Below are positions 53,801-64,000 of a stretch of 64,000 nucleotides of DNA, piece after piece. The stretch is from Diprion similis (lineage: Eukaryota; Arthropoda; Insecta; Hymenoptera; Diprionidae), in NCBI RefSeq assembly GCF_021155765.1, contig NC_060107.1:3111501-3175500 (forward strand), in the 5' to 3' direction. Under the pieces are notes generated by a model. It made no database searches. It had not been told where the DNA came from and worked only from the letters and a program-made list of their open reading frames with translations. A program made the translations under genes and the position numbers. How positions within the stretch are numbered: the stretch's first letter is position 1; every line of letters begins with the position of its first letter.

Positions 53801-55968
53801 AAACTGTAGCTTAGCTTTCCTCAACACATTTTCATGCAGAAAAAACAGCTTTATAATATCGTAACTTTAAAGTGTGTTCCTTCGTCAGTATGTACTTAAT
53901 CACCTTTTGCAATCTTAAACACCTGTATGATTAGACACTTATACTTTCCTGCACTTAAGACTTGTAGGCTGTTATTATTATGTCGAATTGTTTTCTTTAT
54001 AAACTGTACATGTGATGGGACGGGGTCTGATTGGTGATGTGATAAAAGTTAGCATTTTTGCCATTACGTTCCTCAAAACTATCATGTAACGTGTAAATAT
54101 TCGAAAAAGCAATGACAAATCAGACTGTAGTATTGAATAAACTTAACTTGAAAATACTCTATTACATAATAATATGCATAAGTAATATAATTTTTTTCTT
54201 CCGTGTTTTTATTTGGTTTTTTTCTCAATGGTACAAAATAATCTTGGTTCATATTTTATGTGGTTCCTGCTATGCCTCCAATTAGCATCCCAAATGGGAA
54301 GGCTGTATACATAGATTTTTTTCCAGTGTTCAAAGTCATACCAATCCTACATAGCCATGAAAAACAAATCAAAGATTAAATATCAGTATGAAAATTTAAG
54401 GCATGATGGAAATCCGTTTATTCAGTGTTAGGTATATCTTTGAAAGCAAGACCTTTCATTATCTTATAAACATGAATACTATGCAAAATTGCATGTGCAT
54501 TATCTTCTAAGGTTTCTTTTGCAAATAAACAATTGAAAGACGTGAATGATTTTGGTAAAATACTCATCATTTATGGCTACGATAGAACTCGATTTTATAT
54601 TTACCTAATATCCAAATTAGCCTACAGTTTACTTTTATTCCACTATTATGTAATTTATACTCAGTTCGTAATAAATATCTAATTGTTAACAATAATAATA
54701 AACAAAGAAATATCCACTTTAATAGAATTTCTGTTTTAATGTCCTTGCATGTCCTATTAAGTTGCACAACCTTCCTACATTATCATTTCCACCTCAGTGT
54801 TATTTTCTTGTTGTGCTCTGTAATTGCAGAAGTACTTTTGTTTAGTTGGTATTAAAACATCGAAATATCACTCACCGAGTGTCTCATCATCACTTGGTAC
54901 TTGAAATTATATTTTCTTCTTTCATTTAAGCTCTGACTTTCGTATATATTTTATTTCTTCAACACTAAGTGTGTGGTAAACATTCTGCAACAATGGTATA
55001 TATTGTTCATTAGCAAAAAACTACTTCTCAACATATAAATGTATAAATGTTTTCCTTCTCCTCTCAGTCTTTTTTTATCACTAAAGCACAATACCAAATC
55101 AACACTGATATTAATTTTCTTATATCGATCCTTATCACTTTGGACTAAACTGTTTGATTCATTTGATAACAGATGTAAAATTGAACAGTAAAAGAAGAAG
55201 ATTCAAGGGACGGTGCATGACTTTACCCAATTCGAATATCCCTCCACTATTATTGGATAATTATTTGTCGCACGAGAACCTTCTCCATCGGTTAATTTCC
55301 ACTCCTGGCACAACAGATTTACACGTTCATCATAGAAATCTGATGTCTACATAGTTCTGATATCTGCTCGATCTGATCTGATCTCTTGAAATTCCTCCTT
55401 CAATTGATGGACTTGAATAATAAAGTTATGGGATTTCATCAATTAACTTTGTATGATATGATAGAAAAAGCAAAGATAAATGCACAAAAAATTTTTGGCC
55501 ATTTTTAATTTGAATATGGGTGAATTGTCCCTTTCTACAGGAAGCAAGTTTTCATTTGACCCAAGCATGGATGACGGAGGCTCACCTAATGGATCGCGCC
55601 GTTCGTTAGCTGATACTTCCGTTACATCGACGGCGGATCTATCGGTATTCAGTTCGGCAACTCGCTCCCAAGCCCTAGATAATAGCCTCGATACTCAGAG
55701 CAACGTTTCAGATGGTAGCTCGGGGAGCGGAGGCTTACCTACACCGAGAGCAACTCCTCATCAGCCAAGTCCTGACGTTGTAAGAATCTATGTACCGTAT
55801 ACACCTCCATCCCCAGCTTCGTACAAAGATGATCTTCCTCGTACGCTGCCTCGATCGTTAGAAACTAATAAAATTCGTATACGTGTTGATCCTGATCAAA
55901 CGCCTATAGTCGAAAATCTGAAACCATTTACTTTGGAAAGTCCAGAGCTTGAGCTGGACTTGAAGTAA
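50872..55968 (+). CDS. RN-tre: TBC-domain Rab GTPase-activating protein, USP6NL/RN-tre family
   Basis: Shared coding exons are 50872-51026, 51106-51429, 51507-51694, 51789-51949, 52043-52363 and 52499-52640. The longest form then splices to 55541-55968, giving 572 residues. The N-terminus has the family block YDRGRENGAQIDPWEDPGF and DRYGFMH. The TBC domain runs from about RRIYKGIP (96) to about 310. It holds both catalytic fingers: R151 in I145-D-A-D-V-A-R (IxxDxxR) and Q188 in VGYCQGM. Family members stimulate GTP hydrolysis on endosomal and Golgi Rabs and link to EGF-receptor traffic; the Rab partner here is unknown. The C-terminus is low-complexity, rich in Ser, Pro and Asp. Introns 1-5 are 77-135 bp with GT-AG ends, and all junction phases agree. 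Three different last exons are possible (see separate entries). The start is the first in-frame ATG and matches where the family block begins. Confidence 0.93.
52499..52789 (+). CDS. RabGAP terminal exon A (read-through of exon 6)
   Basis: If the donor GGGG|GTGAGT at 52,641 is not used, the exon 6 frame stays open to TAG at 52,787-52,789, adding 97 codons after exon 5 and giving a 479-residue protein. The tail is acidic (SGEDETDDDLDSDEEM) and ends VIYNTRL. The shared part, 52,499-52,640, is also in the longer forms. An AATAAA at 52,829-52,834, 40 bp beyond the stop, would serve this short form. Confidence 0.75.
   Translation, partial: VGRRSEEFSEAQHVMRESVAQRRDVASSEGTRENSTPVDPAGCGGLGGEFTDSESVIYSSTNPSIIYSTRGSTSGEDETDDDLDSDEEMVIYNTRL
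52829..52834 (+). terminator. Poly(A) signal for RabGAP isoform A
   Basis: AATAAA 40 bp after the stop codon of the read-through exon. It fits an internal polyadenylation site for the short isoform. Confidence 0.5.
53637..53657. repeat. (TA)n microsatellite
   Basis: An uninterrupted TA dinucleotide run of about 21 bp within the last intron of the RabGAP gene. Confidence 0.95.
55173..55354 (+). CDS. RabGAP candidate terminal exon B
   Basis: Acceptor TTTGATAACAG precedes base 55,173. Exon 6 (donor at 52,641) ends in phase 1 with a single G. Joining G to AT gives GAT and an open frame DVKLNSKRRRFKG... of 59 residues to TAG at 55,352-55,354, ending NLMST. The predicted isoform has 490 residues. 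AATAAA follows at 55,419-55,424, 65 bp after the stop. The tail is basic at first (KRRRFKGR), quite unlike the acidic tail of isoform A. The polypyrimidine tract is weak, so confidence is moderate. Confidence 0.5.
55419..55424 (+). terminator. Poly(A) signal for RabGAP isoform B
   Basis: AATAAA 65 bp downstream of the stop of candidate exon B and before the acceptor of exon C. Confidence 0.4.
55541..55968 (+). CDS. RabGAP terminal exon C (long isoform)
   Basis: The acceptor is TGTCCCTTTCTACAG. Joined to exon 6 at 52,640 (phase 1), it continues in frame as GSKFSFDPSMDDGG and runs 142 codons to TAA at 55,966-55,968. The segment is Ser/Thr/Pro-rich, with VRIYVPYTPPSPASYKDDLP and a final ESPELELDLK. 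The composition suggests a disordered regulatory tail with possible proline-directed phosphorylation sites (TPRATP, SPAS); that last point is inference. Confidence 0.8.
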
Positions 55969-58900
55969 ACTAATTGTCCAACTTTGTTCTTAATATTAAC
56001 TGTTCTATAATATATGGTATATAACATTGAACATAGTGTCGTTGGAATATTAAAATTATTGAAAATTGAAGCAAAAAAGTAAGAAAAGAAAATTAGAAGT
56101 ACGAAAAAGATATTGGATATATTGTAACATAGACGATCGCGAGATACTGTTGAATAAATATTATTATAGTATTATTATTTTATAGCTACATGAGAAAGAA
56201 TCGTGGCAACAATATACTGAAACGTTCCAAAGTTTAGTCAGAACAAAATTGACTAATTAGCGTGAATAATTACCTTCAATTATATTATATCTGCATATTG
56301 ACATTTAACAATCTGTTCTAATCGCCAAGATGATTCTGTGTGGATGGAGATTATAGTGTACTATATTGAGACAGTCAGAGTCAGATCAAAATGCGAACGC
56401 AAGTTAATTGGTACGATTAAATCGCAATAAGAATCAAATGTATTAAAGAATGGAGAAGAAAATTTAAATTAAATATGAATGATGTTAAATATTACTAACT
56501 ATATCATATGTATCTAAAGTACAGTTTGGAATCTCTACTTCAGAAAAAGATACCCCACAGAGATGGTTTTCCAACAATTTAAAGTTCATTCTTGCCACTG
56601 AGTAATGAAACTGAATCCAGATCTGAAATTAGATAAGATGTAATAGATCCTGAAGAATTAATATTTTATTTTTATACTTGTCTGGTTTATTATCATTTAG
56701 TTTCGCATTTTTCTTCGAAATTCCGGTAGTTATCGTCTGGTACAGAGGCATACTTTCAAATCAGTCTGTTTCCAGACGAATCTGTGCAAACAGATACATA
56801 GGTTTATTTACTTGTAATTATTTTTTATCCGTTAGGAACTAATATAAAAAAAAAAAAGTATAAAAATAATTCAAATAAGATTTTCCAAACCAGCAAGCAT
56901 TAATATCGTAATACTGATATAAATTCAAAGATTAACCATATTCTACTGTTTAAGAAGTGAAAATAAAAAAATGTTCAAATATACTTACTTTCCAGCAAAA
57001 GTAGATATTACTCAGAAATACTTTAACTTTCCGTTTTGAAGCGCATTTTTCGCGCTTCTTCGATTGAATAAACTTATGATATTTCGTTAGCAAAAGATAC
57101 GTGTAAATAATAGGCACATATATATGTTTCGTTTCCTTTTTTTTTTTTTGTACAGGTGCTGATTTCGTCACCGTGTAAGATCCATTAACAGCTAATTATT
57201 ACTTGATATTCAATTTGAATATGTGTTAGATATTATGAAATATAAATTCACCTTTCTCTGATAGCAATAGCAATAAATAGATCAATGTATAAGACTCTAT
57301 CTCTATGTCGACACGGTTAATAAACTAAGAACTTAGTCTCGTGTTTTAATGCAAAAAATTGCATATGTACTAGCTCATATTTAATATAGACACAATATTC
57401 GAGTGTAGTTAATAATTCTTGTACATGTATCCCGAAGGATATTCATCGTTTCTTTTCTACCCCGATACCGTCACATATTCTTTTCCTTGGCGGTGCAATT
57501 GAGCTCTTTTCCTAGTTGTCATGAAAAATGATAAACTTTAAACGTAAATCTATTATGTTGCGGATATTAACACTGTACAGAAAAAAAACACAAAATCCAA
57601 AAATATCCGACACCTAGGATTCAAAGATGTCAACAAATTATCATATCAAACGCTCTGAATAGACAATAACAAAGATAGCACTCTAATAGAATCTTTAAAG
57701 ATAGATTGACGTACTGAAAAAAACAGTTTTTACGTTTATCAATTATTTTGCCAAGTAATGCTTTTCGCCGCTAATAGAATATTGCGTTCCACAAATAATA
57801 TGGTAGTTACTTGAAATATTTTTGGCCTAAAACTTCATCTCTTGATGTTAATTTGACAAAATCAATTATACGTATGGATAATTCATGCATTTACGTACAT
57901 ATGTAATGCATGCACATGAACACACAAGTTTTGCATTTTACAACAATAATCCACTATATATTCGATATTGGCATCAATACTGCATTATTACAACTGCAAG
58001 ATATTCACAGATCTGATTTTAAATTTACATAAACATCGTAAAATTTTTCGTTTTATTCTGCCTCATTAAAAATTGTCATTCATTGATTAATGTACGTACT
58101 TTTTTAGTATATTCAAATCTTAGAATCATTGCTCAATGTTCATCACTATATATTTTTACAGATAAACATAGAAGAATTCGTGGCTCGGCTAGTAGAGAAA
58201 TTGCATTAATCATCTTTCTGACTACTCAATGATTTAGTTTTTATACAACTTGTAGTATTTTTTACGCATTTTCTGATCCTCGAATTGATTATTTTCATAC
58301 AGAAATTTCAGCCACGTGAATCTTATCAAAACACTGTATATTGTACTTTGAAACGCTTAGGCAATAAAAATTAACCAATTTTTATAAATGTTTAGTATGT
58401 AGCATATAGATATAACCAGATACCTATGATAAATTGCTTTTGAGTATGGCGATAAATTATTACTTACAATTAATTAATGACTCGTTAAACTAGGAAAAAG
58501 AATATGTTATACATTATGTATAAAGAAGAATTTAATGTTTTCGAATGCTTTAGACAGTATATATCTAATTAATTATTGACCTATCGCTAATTTTGTTCCA
58601 CATTTGGGAAAAGAAAAAAATTTAACAAGAAAAGAAGTAATATAAATTTGAAGGAAAAGAATATGCAAATTTTGCATTGCATATACACACAAATTTTTTG
58701 TTCAAGCAAATGTATAACTCAAATTTTTGTTTTGTTTAAGTGAAGAAATGGTTAAATAAAGTAGTAGGATAAGCTTTTTTAATAAAAACAATTGTTCATT
58801 TTAAGTCCCTTCCATTTCCCCCTTCTCCTTGTCTAAACAAGTTGTTCAATCAGTAAGAGCTACAAACAATAAGAAATCTGGATAAAGACTGTCCTTTTTG

Positions 58901-59211
58901 TCTATTAAAAACTTTCGTTTGAGTTTCTACAGATTTTTAATGCACTCTCTTTACTTGAAATGCTCCTTCTTTATACAGGTTTGACCTAACACTGTAAAAC
59001 TGCAAAAAGCAACTGTATAAAATGGTTATTGTTGATTCAAAGAGATACCTAATATATTTGTCTAATAAATATATGAACATTACAGCATAACATACACAAA
59101 ACTCCTCGCTATACAATAATTTCAAGTCAATGTCAGGCAGTTCCGAATAATTTTTCTTAAAATATGTTACTGACATTTCAGTTTTAAGTATATCTATCAC
59201 TGTGCACTTTG
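55969..59211. other. AT-rich convergent intergenic region
   Basis: About 3.2 kb between the 3' ends of the plus-strand RabGAP gene and the minus-strand MTCH2 gene. It is strongly AT-rich with short A or T runs (for example near 56,846 and 57,140). It includes both 3' UTRs. No conserved frame, tRNA or mobile element was recognised. On the minus strand an ATTAAA at 58,936-58,941 is a possible MTCH2 poly(A) signal. Confidence 0.7.
56153..56158 (+). terminator. Poly(A) signal for RabGAP isoform C
   Basis: AATAAA about 185 bp after the stop codon of terminal exon C. It is the first canonical hexamer downstream that I noticed. Confidence 0.45.
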
Positions 59212-60858
59212 TCAGTAAAAATTATCCTTATTTATATACACTGCTTTACCATTTATAATAACGTTGGGTCCAGTATAATAGCGCCATAGAACGCTGTTAC
59301 CACGTTTTAGCTGGTTATTTGCAGCTAGGTGAGCCCAACAACGTATCCAGCTCTCATAGATCGGCATCTGCGGTGGGTAACCAGCCGCCAATCTGATTAT
59401 AACAAAAATAGTTATGAAACTGGGTGAATCCTTATTTACTGTTGCGAACGACCAAGATTACATTCAATTAGCAGTAATACTATAGGTATGCGATGTAAGT
59501 CATCCCTACTTACCCAGAATCATTTACGGCCATACAGTGGGAAACAACCAAGAATGGGTATGTTATGGCACTTGCAACAAACTGCAGAGCAACAAAAAAA
59601 TATCAGTTTTGTTTAAAGTTCACGTCTGTTATGACGTTAAGTTATTTTTATCAAGAAGAAAGTGGTCCATATACCGTCATGCTTGCTGCAGTATAGCTTC
59701 GCATTTCCCTATCCTGAATAATATACTTGTTAATGGCGTAGGTAGCCGTGCTGGCCAATATTAGCGATGCAATATTTCCAATTAGACGCGGCACCAAACC
59801 AGCAAAGTAGCCAGATATTCCGTTCTGTCTGTAGATTTGAATTATAGACCCCACCAGTCCACTGTAAGATAATTCAATGAGCACCAAATGTGCAAAACAT
59901 CATTCCTTGTTCTGGAAACTTGACAGAATATTTTGAATTGCTGATGAGCTATCGTTGGTGGTAAAAGGTTTTCCGTGATTACATTTTTTAGTATTATTAC
60001 CGATGCTCTTGGAACTTACTTATACTTAGTTTCACCTCCAACAAATTGTGCGATCATTCGGAGCGTAATAACGTCGAATGGATGACTAGCAACAATGGCA
60101 GCTATTCTACTGGCTAAGTCTCGGAGAAGTTCATTGATGCACCTAACTCGCCTATGAAAAAAAATTAGCTTGTCAGCAAAATATAGATACATAGAAGTAT
60201 CAAGGATCTGATTTAATATGACATATTCTGAAAGATAGCGTTACCTCTCACTGTCCGATAAATCATCTTCATCTATTTGCTTATCAGGTTCGTTAGCGAA
60301 TGTAATACTCTCAGCAGTCTTCTGAAATGCAAAGGCACTAATGGCATTTGCACAGAGCTTGGGAACGAGTCCGCGATAACAACCAGCATACCCATCAACA
60401 GTCTTGATATACTTAACTGCAAGGGTACAATAATTAAATTAGGGACGAACAATAGGTGGCTGATATCAGTGATTGTAAAAATTCTGTCAGTGGCTTAGGT
60501 TGATGCAATTTGGAGTGGTAGAAATAATAAAATAAACAAAAGGTGTGTTAGCATAATTTGTAGCAATACATACCATACTGGAAAATGTTGGGTAGTGCAA
60601 GCGCCGGTTTGCCAAAAATAGTGATTGTTGCTCGAGGGGGAATAGGTTCGTAGCCAATCTGCAATAAGGGTTAATTTGTTTGCAGGGTGATTTGTGGAAT
60701 ATGAAAAACAACGTTAACCTGTAAACAAAATCAATTCAACCCCCTTCTCGGCGTACCTGAATCAAAACTTTGGCACATTCTAAAGGGTGCGATGCGGTGT
60801 TTACTAATATTCGTAATGCTATATTCGACCATATCGTCTCCTCCTTGAAATTAGACAT
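59212..60858 (-). CDS. Mtch2: Mitochondrial carrier homolog 2 (MTCH2)
   Basis: Seven coding exons: 60757-60858, 60574-60658, 60245-60416, 60020-60151, 59675-59861, 59514-59581, 59212-59392. They total 927 bp including the stop and give 308 residues, close to the size of animal MTCH2 (about 300). The protein is an SLC25-type carrier relative with degenerate carrier signatures SHPLECAKVLIQ (around 23-34) and SHPFDVITLRM (142-152). A YKGL-like CYRGLVPKL follows the first repeat and GYFAGLVPRLIGNI the second; an acidic linker EPDKQIDEDDLSD lies between. MTCH2 sits in the outer mitochondrial membrane, acts as an insertase for tail-anchored and other helical proteins and is a receptor for tBID. Introns are 93-158 bp, GT-AG, and all phases agree. 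The start ATG fits the family and an in-frame stop lies upstream. MTCH1 is the main alternative. Confidence 0.94.
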
Positions 60859-61197
60859 GTTATTCGTATTATCTACTCCACTTCTCCAATTCCTTATCTT
60901 CCGTCCGGCTTTGAACCGTGTCCAATCTTATCAGAAAATTAAATTTTATCTGGATATTCGGGAGAGGGCGCGACGACGGTTTGAAGCCGACAAGAGTCTT
61001 GCCATATCTCTGAAGATGAATCGCTAGAAAGAGATAGATTCATCGAGGTAAAAACAAGTGCAAGAGAGATAATAAATTCAATTTGGCACCTGAAATAGTG
61101 AATTTGATAGCGTTTTAAACTGATTGCGCTGAGTACGTTTTCTCTAGCTTTTCGCCTTTGCTATTGGTTAAGAATAGGAAAATCGCATTCGTGAATT

Positions 61198-61394
61198 GCT
61201 CTGCCTCCGTCCTAGGGAGTGTTCAGCGTTGCCACCTAATATTGGAACGTACTCTATGGTTGCGTTCCGAAATTAGCTCCCAGTGCTATCGGCAATTTCT
61301 TATCTCTTTTGCGCTGCCGAGTTTGTGACTAGCTCTGTCTCTGTCCTAGGGAGTTTTCAGCGCTGCCAGCTAGTTTCGGAATGCACCCATAGAG
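61198..61394. repeat. Imperfect direct and inverted repeat cluster
   Basis: The segment GCTCTGCCTCCGTCCTAGGG at 61,198 recurs as GCTCTGTCTCTGTCCTAGGG at 61,332, and similarity continues for about 62 bp in the same orientation to CTCTATGG and CCATAGAG. The sequence from 61,252 (CTCTATGGTTGCGTTCCGAA, then AATTAGCT) is also an imperfect inverted copy of the end at about 61,360-61,394 (AGCTAGTTTCGG...ATGCACCCATAGAG). The layout looks like a short foldback or MITE-like remnant. No transposase or target-site duplication was established. Confidence 0.7.
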
Positions 61395-61654
61395 AACGTT
61401 GCACAGTTTCAAAAAAATCCCGCCATTTTTTTAGTATAACCTTTCCGAAATTTGACTTATTGCGCGATTAATCAAATACTTTCGCAGTTACGATGACGGT
61501 AAAAGGAAAATAATGGTTCGTCACCACTGAGTAAGTTCGATATTGTATGTAAAGTGGAAGAGAAGCCCGAGTTAGCATCTAACTAATAGTTAGTCATCGC
61601 TATACCGGGAGGCATGTCGCGAGACTTGGTTGATATTTTTTCTACGGTAATTTT

Positions 61655-61672
61655 CGATAATCGCGATTATCG
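61655..61672. promoter_or_regulatory. Perfect 18-bp palindrome in PP6R upstream region
   Basis: CGATAATCGCGATTATCG equals its own reverse complement over 18 bp. It is followed by CGATCG, another short palindrome. It lies 367 bp before the PP6R start codon and about 800 bp before that of MTCH2. A dimeric transcription-factor site is plausible; the factor is not identified. Confidence 0.6.
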
Positions 61673-62038
61673 CGATCGCCAGTTAGGCGCAACTGGAATG
61701 GAATAGTGCACGACGTCTGGTGGTGGTCTTTCTGCTCTTCTGTTAAAAAGTGACGTTTTCGAGCTGTCTGTTCTGCCAAAGTAAATATGAAATGATATAT
61801 ATTCAGAGTCTGTAACGGTGCAACGAACGTCTATTATCCAGTACCACATTTCGGTGTAAATGTTATCCTGATATTACTGCCATTTACAACGACGTGTTAC
61901 GAACTCATTTCTATCGTTTCAGCAGCGTGTTATTAATGCAAATGATCCAATTTCAATCGCATTACTTCCTTCCGCGATAATCCACGAATATCAGACGATC
62001 TTATCAAAGTTGATGTAGCAGAAACGAAATCATCAACA

Positions 62039-63845
62039 ATGTTCTGGACGAATAATTATGTATCATCACCTCACATCGATGCCTTGCTCAACAAAGAGGT
62101 AATATCCACCTTTGCATTCTCCAGTTATATTTCCTAGTGAGCATAGCCGATACTACCAGAAAAAAATCCTGTCTCATTCCTGATAAATTTATCATGATCT
62201 CTTTAACGAGAGCCTCCTATTATTTCAGGAAAATTTCCCCGAAGATCGAGGAAGTTGACGCGCTTCTGTAATCAATCGAAAAGATAAATAAGTTTATCAT
62301 GTAATAATTCGAACAATTTTACAAATATCTTCTTGTTCTCATTTCAGAATGTTACACTTCACGAGTTAATGGATGAAGAAGATATCTTGCAAGAATGTAA
62401 AAGTCAAAATAAAAAGCTCGTTGAATAGTAAGTGTCCAACTTAATTGTAGTTTCTTAATTCTATATGCATGTGCATCTGAGTTTCAGTATATCTACGTTC
62501 TTCGGTATTTGATAATCTAGCGCCAAAATATATGGTTTGACTGGAATTTTTCAGTTTGACAAAACCTGAAGTAATGGAGGAGTTAGTAAACCTAACAACG
62601 AAGGAACCTTCTCCAGAAGTAGAAGAGCGTTGGCGGTATAAGTATCCAAACGTTGCTTGTGAGCTGCTTACTTGCGACGTGCCTATGCTCAATGAAAAGC
62701 TAGCAGGTATTGAATTAGGATTTGACATTGTGTTTCAAATCTACAATTTATATTTTATTATTGATAATATTGTCAAAAATATCCGTGGCTTACATGTGTT
62801 TTATTGTTCCAGGAGATGAATCGTTACTTACCAAGCTCTATTCATTTATAGACACAGAGCCGCCGCTCAATCCCTTGTTGGCATCTTTTTTCAGCAAGAC
62901 AATAGGTGTTCTTGTAGCACGAAAGAGTGATCAAGTAAATATTGTGTATTTATATACATATTCTCCCGTGCCAAATGGGTAACAATGCTTGCTAGTCTTT
63001 TAGTCCAACTGCTTACAGACTTAGCCTTCTATCAGAAGATAGCACATGCCAATTTCAAGATGCACAAAAAAATCCGTCCAAAATACTCAATCTTTTTAAT
63101 CATGATCAGTCATTCCTTGTATCCAGTCTTAAACAGGAGAAATATCATCTCCTTTAATCTCATTGCTTGCAGATGACTTGAATCAGCTCTGTTTTTTGGA
63201 ATTTGATTTTAAAATGAAATGCTAAATTGCTGCTATGCTTGACTATGATATTCATATACTACGTAAAAATAATACGAGAATTTTCTCTCTTCCTCTCCTT
63301 TCCTCATTTTTCATCTTTATCCTTCTTCCACTTCCTATCTATTCCACCAGCATTGGTACTCCTATCAGTTCACATGCTTACAGGTTCTGGAGTTTCTTAA
63401 AAGCCGACAGCATTGTGTGGACCTACTTTTACAGCATTTAGAAACTTCGGCTATAATGGATTTGGTGCTAAAACTTGTGACACAAGTTGAGGGCAGTGAA
63501 ATGAGACAAAATATACTTAACGTAAGAGTTTCTTCGTCGCATTCACTTTCAAATCTACAAATATATCCACCGTTATTACAGTTCCTAGATACAAAACCTA
63601 GAATCTGAATTAACATGATTCAACTTTTTTATTACAACTGCTCAAGCTTGAATATTTCGTTAACAGTGGCTTGATGGGCAGCACTTGGTTGAAAGATTAG
63701 TGAAATTGTTATCACCCACATCAGAGGTTGGCAGACATGCCAATGCCGCACAATTACTGTGCGACATGATCAAGGCTGGTAGGGAAAACTGCATAGCAAC
63801 GACCGAGCGCAGTGATCCAGATCCCATACTGAATAGATTGGAATC
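62039..63845 (+). CDS. Protein phosphatase 6 regulatory subunit, SAPS domain (5' part)
   Basis: Six coding exons lie in the window: 62039-62098, 62348-62427, 62555-62706, 62813-62934, 63384-63521, 63667-63845. They give 243 full codons and stop at a donor (GAATC|GTAAGT); the rest is beyond the right edge. The N-terminus [17 protein letters not shown] and blocks [76 protein letters not shown] and [13 protein letters not shown] are characteristic of PPP6R1/2/3 SAPS domains, which are helical-repeat scaffolds that bind the PP6 catalytic subunit and direct it to targets in the cytoplasm and nucleus. The known family is about 800-900 residues, so roughly a quarter to a third is present. Introns are 106-449 bp, and all junction phases agree. 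Which vertebrate paralog is closest cannot be told. Confidence 0.94.
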
Positions 63846-64000
63846 GTAAGTATCCTGAAGTGCAATTACAAATTCTGTACAAAATGATTTCAGAAACAAT
63901 GGGAAAAATCAATCAGCTTCAGTTAGCTAACAAAAATAGTAAATAATTTTGTGAGAGAAAGTATCCCTCAACAATTTACCTCTAATAATTTTTTATATCC
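63846..64000 (+). other. Start of PP6R intron 6
   Basis: GTAAGTA at 63,846 begins an intron that continues beyond the window. No further exon is visible in the remaining 155 bp. Confidence 0.7.

Larger units (their letters stand above)
52790..55172 (+). other. RabGAP last-intron region, AT-rich, no gene seen
   Basis: About 2.4 kb between terminal exon A and the candidate terminal exon B. It is AT-rich and contains a (TA)n microsatellite of about 10.5 units at 53,637-53,657. No conserved reading frame, RNA gene or mobile element was recognised. Confidence 0.7.
60859..62038. promoter_or_regulatory. Shared intergenic promoter region, MTCH2 (-) and PP6R (+)
   Basis: The two start codons point away from each other across 1,180 bp. 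The segment is less AT-rich than other spacers and must contain both 5' UTRs and promoters. It holds an inverted/direct repeat cluster (61,198-61,394) and a perfect 18-bp palindrome (61,655-61,672), listed separately. A non-coding first exon for PP6R is possible but not demonstrable here. Confidence 0.55.

Noticed and set aside
55480..55540. Independent start codon for the 162-codon frame at 55,480
   Set aside because: The first 20 codons are intron sequence including the polypyrimidine tract and acceptor TTTCTACAG; the real segment starts at 55,541 and continues exon 6 in frame.
58937..59200. 87-codon minus-strand frame just after MTCH2
   Set aside because: It lies within the AT-rich 3' UTR region of MTCH2, lacks splice links and has no recognisable domain.
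62441..62728. 95-codon minus-strand frame over PP6R exon 3
   Set aside because: It is antisense to a well-supported SAPS-domain exon with correct splice phases.

Overview
The window is eukaryotic, very probably from an insect. It has short GT-AG introns (77 to about 450 bp, with a few of 2-3 kb), AT-rich non-coding DNA, and four conserved animal genes whose proteins look insect-like. A hymenopteran host is my guess from overall style and is not proven. There is nothing prokaryotic, no CRISPR array and no intact transposon.

Positions 1 to about 44,570 are one uninterrupted tandem satellite array of roughly 147 head-to-tail monomers of about 304 bp. The left end lies outside the window. Monomers differ at a limited set of diagnostic sites. 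The same variant series recurs at fixed spacings (1216, 1520, 1823, 2127, 2289, 2732, 3336, 3646, 6706 and 8813 bp), so the array is a mosaic of higher-order repeats (HORs) built by repeated block duplication. Three 162-bp part-monomers descend from one deletion between two ATCGAT sites. The right edge decays over about 600 bp (44,570-45,165) through increasingly diverged monomers into unique DNA.

Positions 45,800-64,000 are ordinary gene space in two head-to-head pairs. The first pair is a LUC7-like U1 snRNP splicing factor on the minus strand (45,889-49,859) and a USP6NL/RN-tre-type TBC RabGAP on the plus strand (50,872-55,968); their start codons are about 1.0 kb apart. The second pair is MTCH2, an outer-membrane mitochondrial carrier homolog, on the minus strand (59,212-60,858) and a SAPS-domain regulatory subunit of protein phosphatase 6 on the plus strand (62,039 to beyond the window); their starts are about 1.2 kb apart. 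The RabGAP and MTCH2 genes converge on a 3.2-kb AT-rich spacer. I rebuilt every exon from splice sites with phase bookkeeping; all junctions keep frame and the predicted proteins match the known families along their length.

The most notable items are the layered HOR structure and its graded edge, three mutually exclusive terminal exons in the RabGAP gene (each with its own AATAAA), a candidate frame-breaking cassette exon inside the LUC7-like gene, a perfect 18-bp palindrome in the MTCH2/PP6R intergenic region, and a small inverted/direct repeat cluster there. The genes share no evident pathway; they are housekeeping genes next to a large satellite block.
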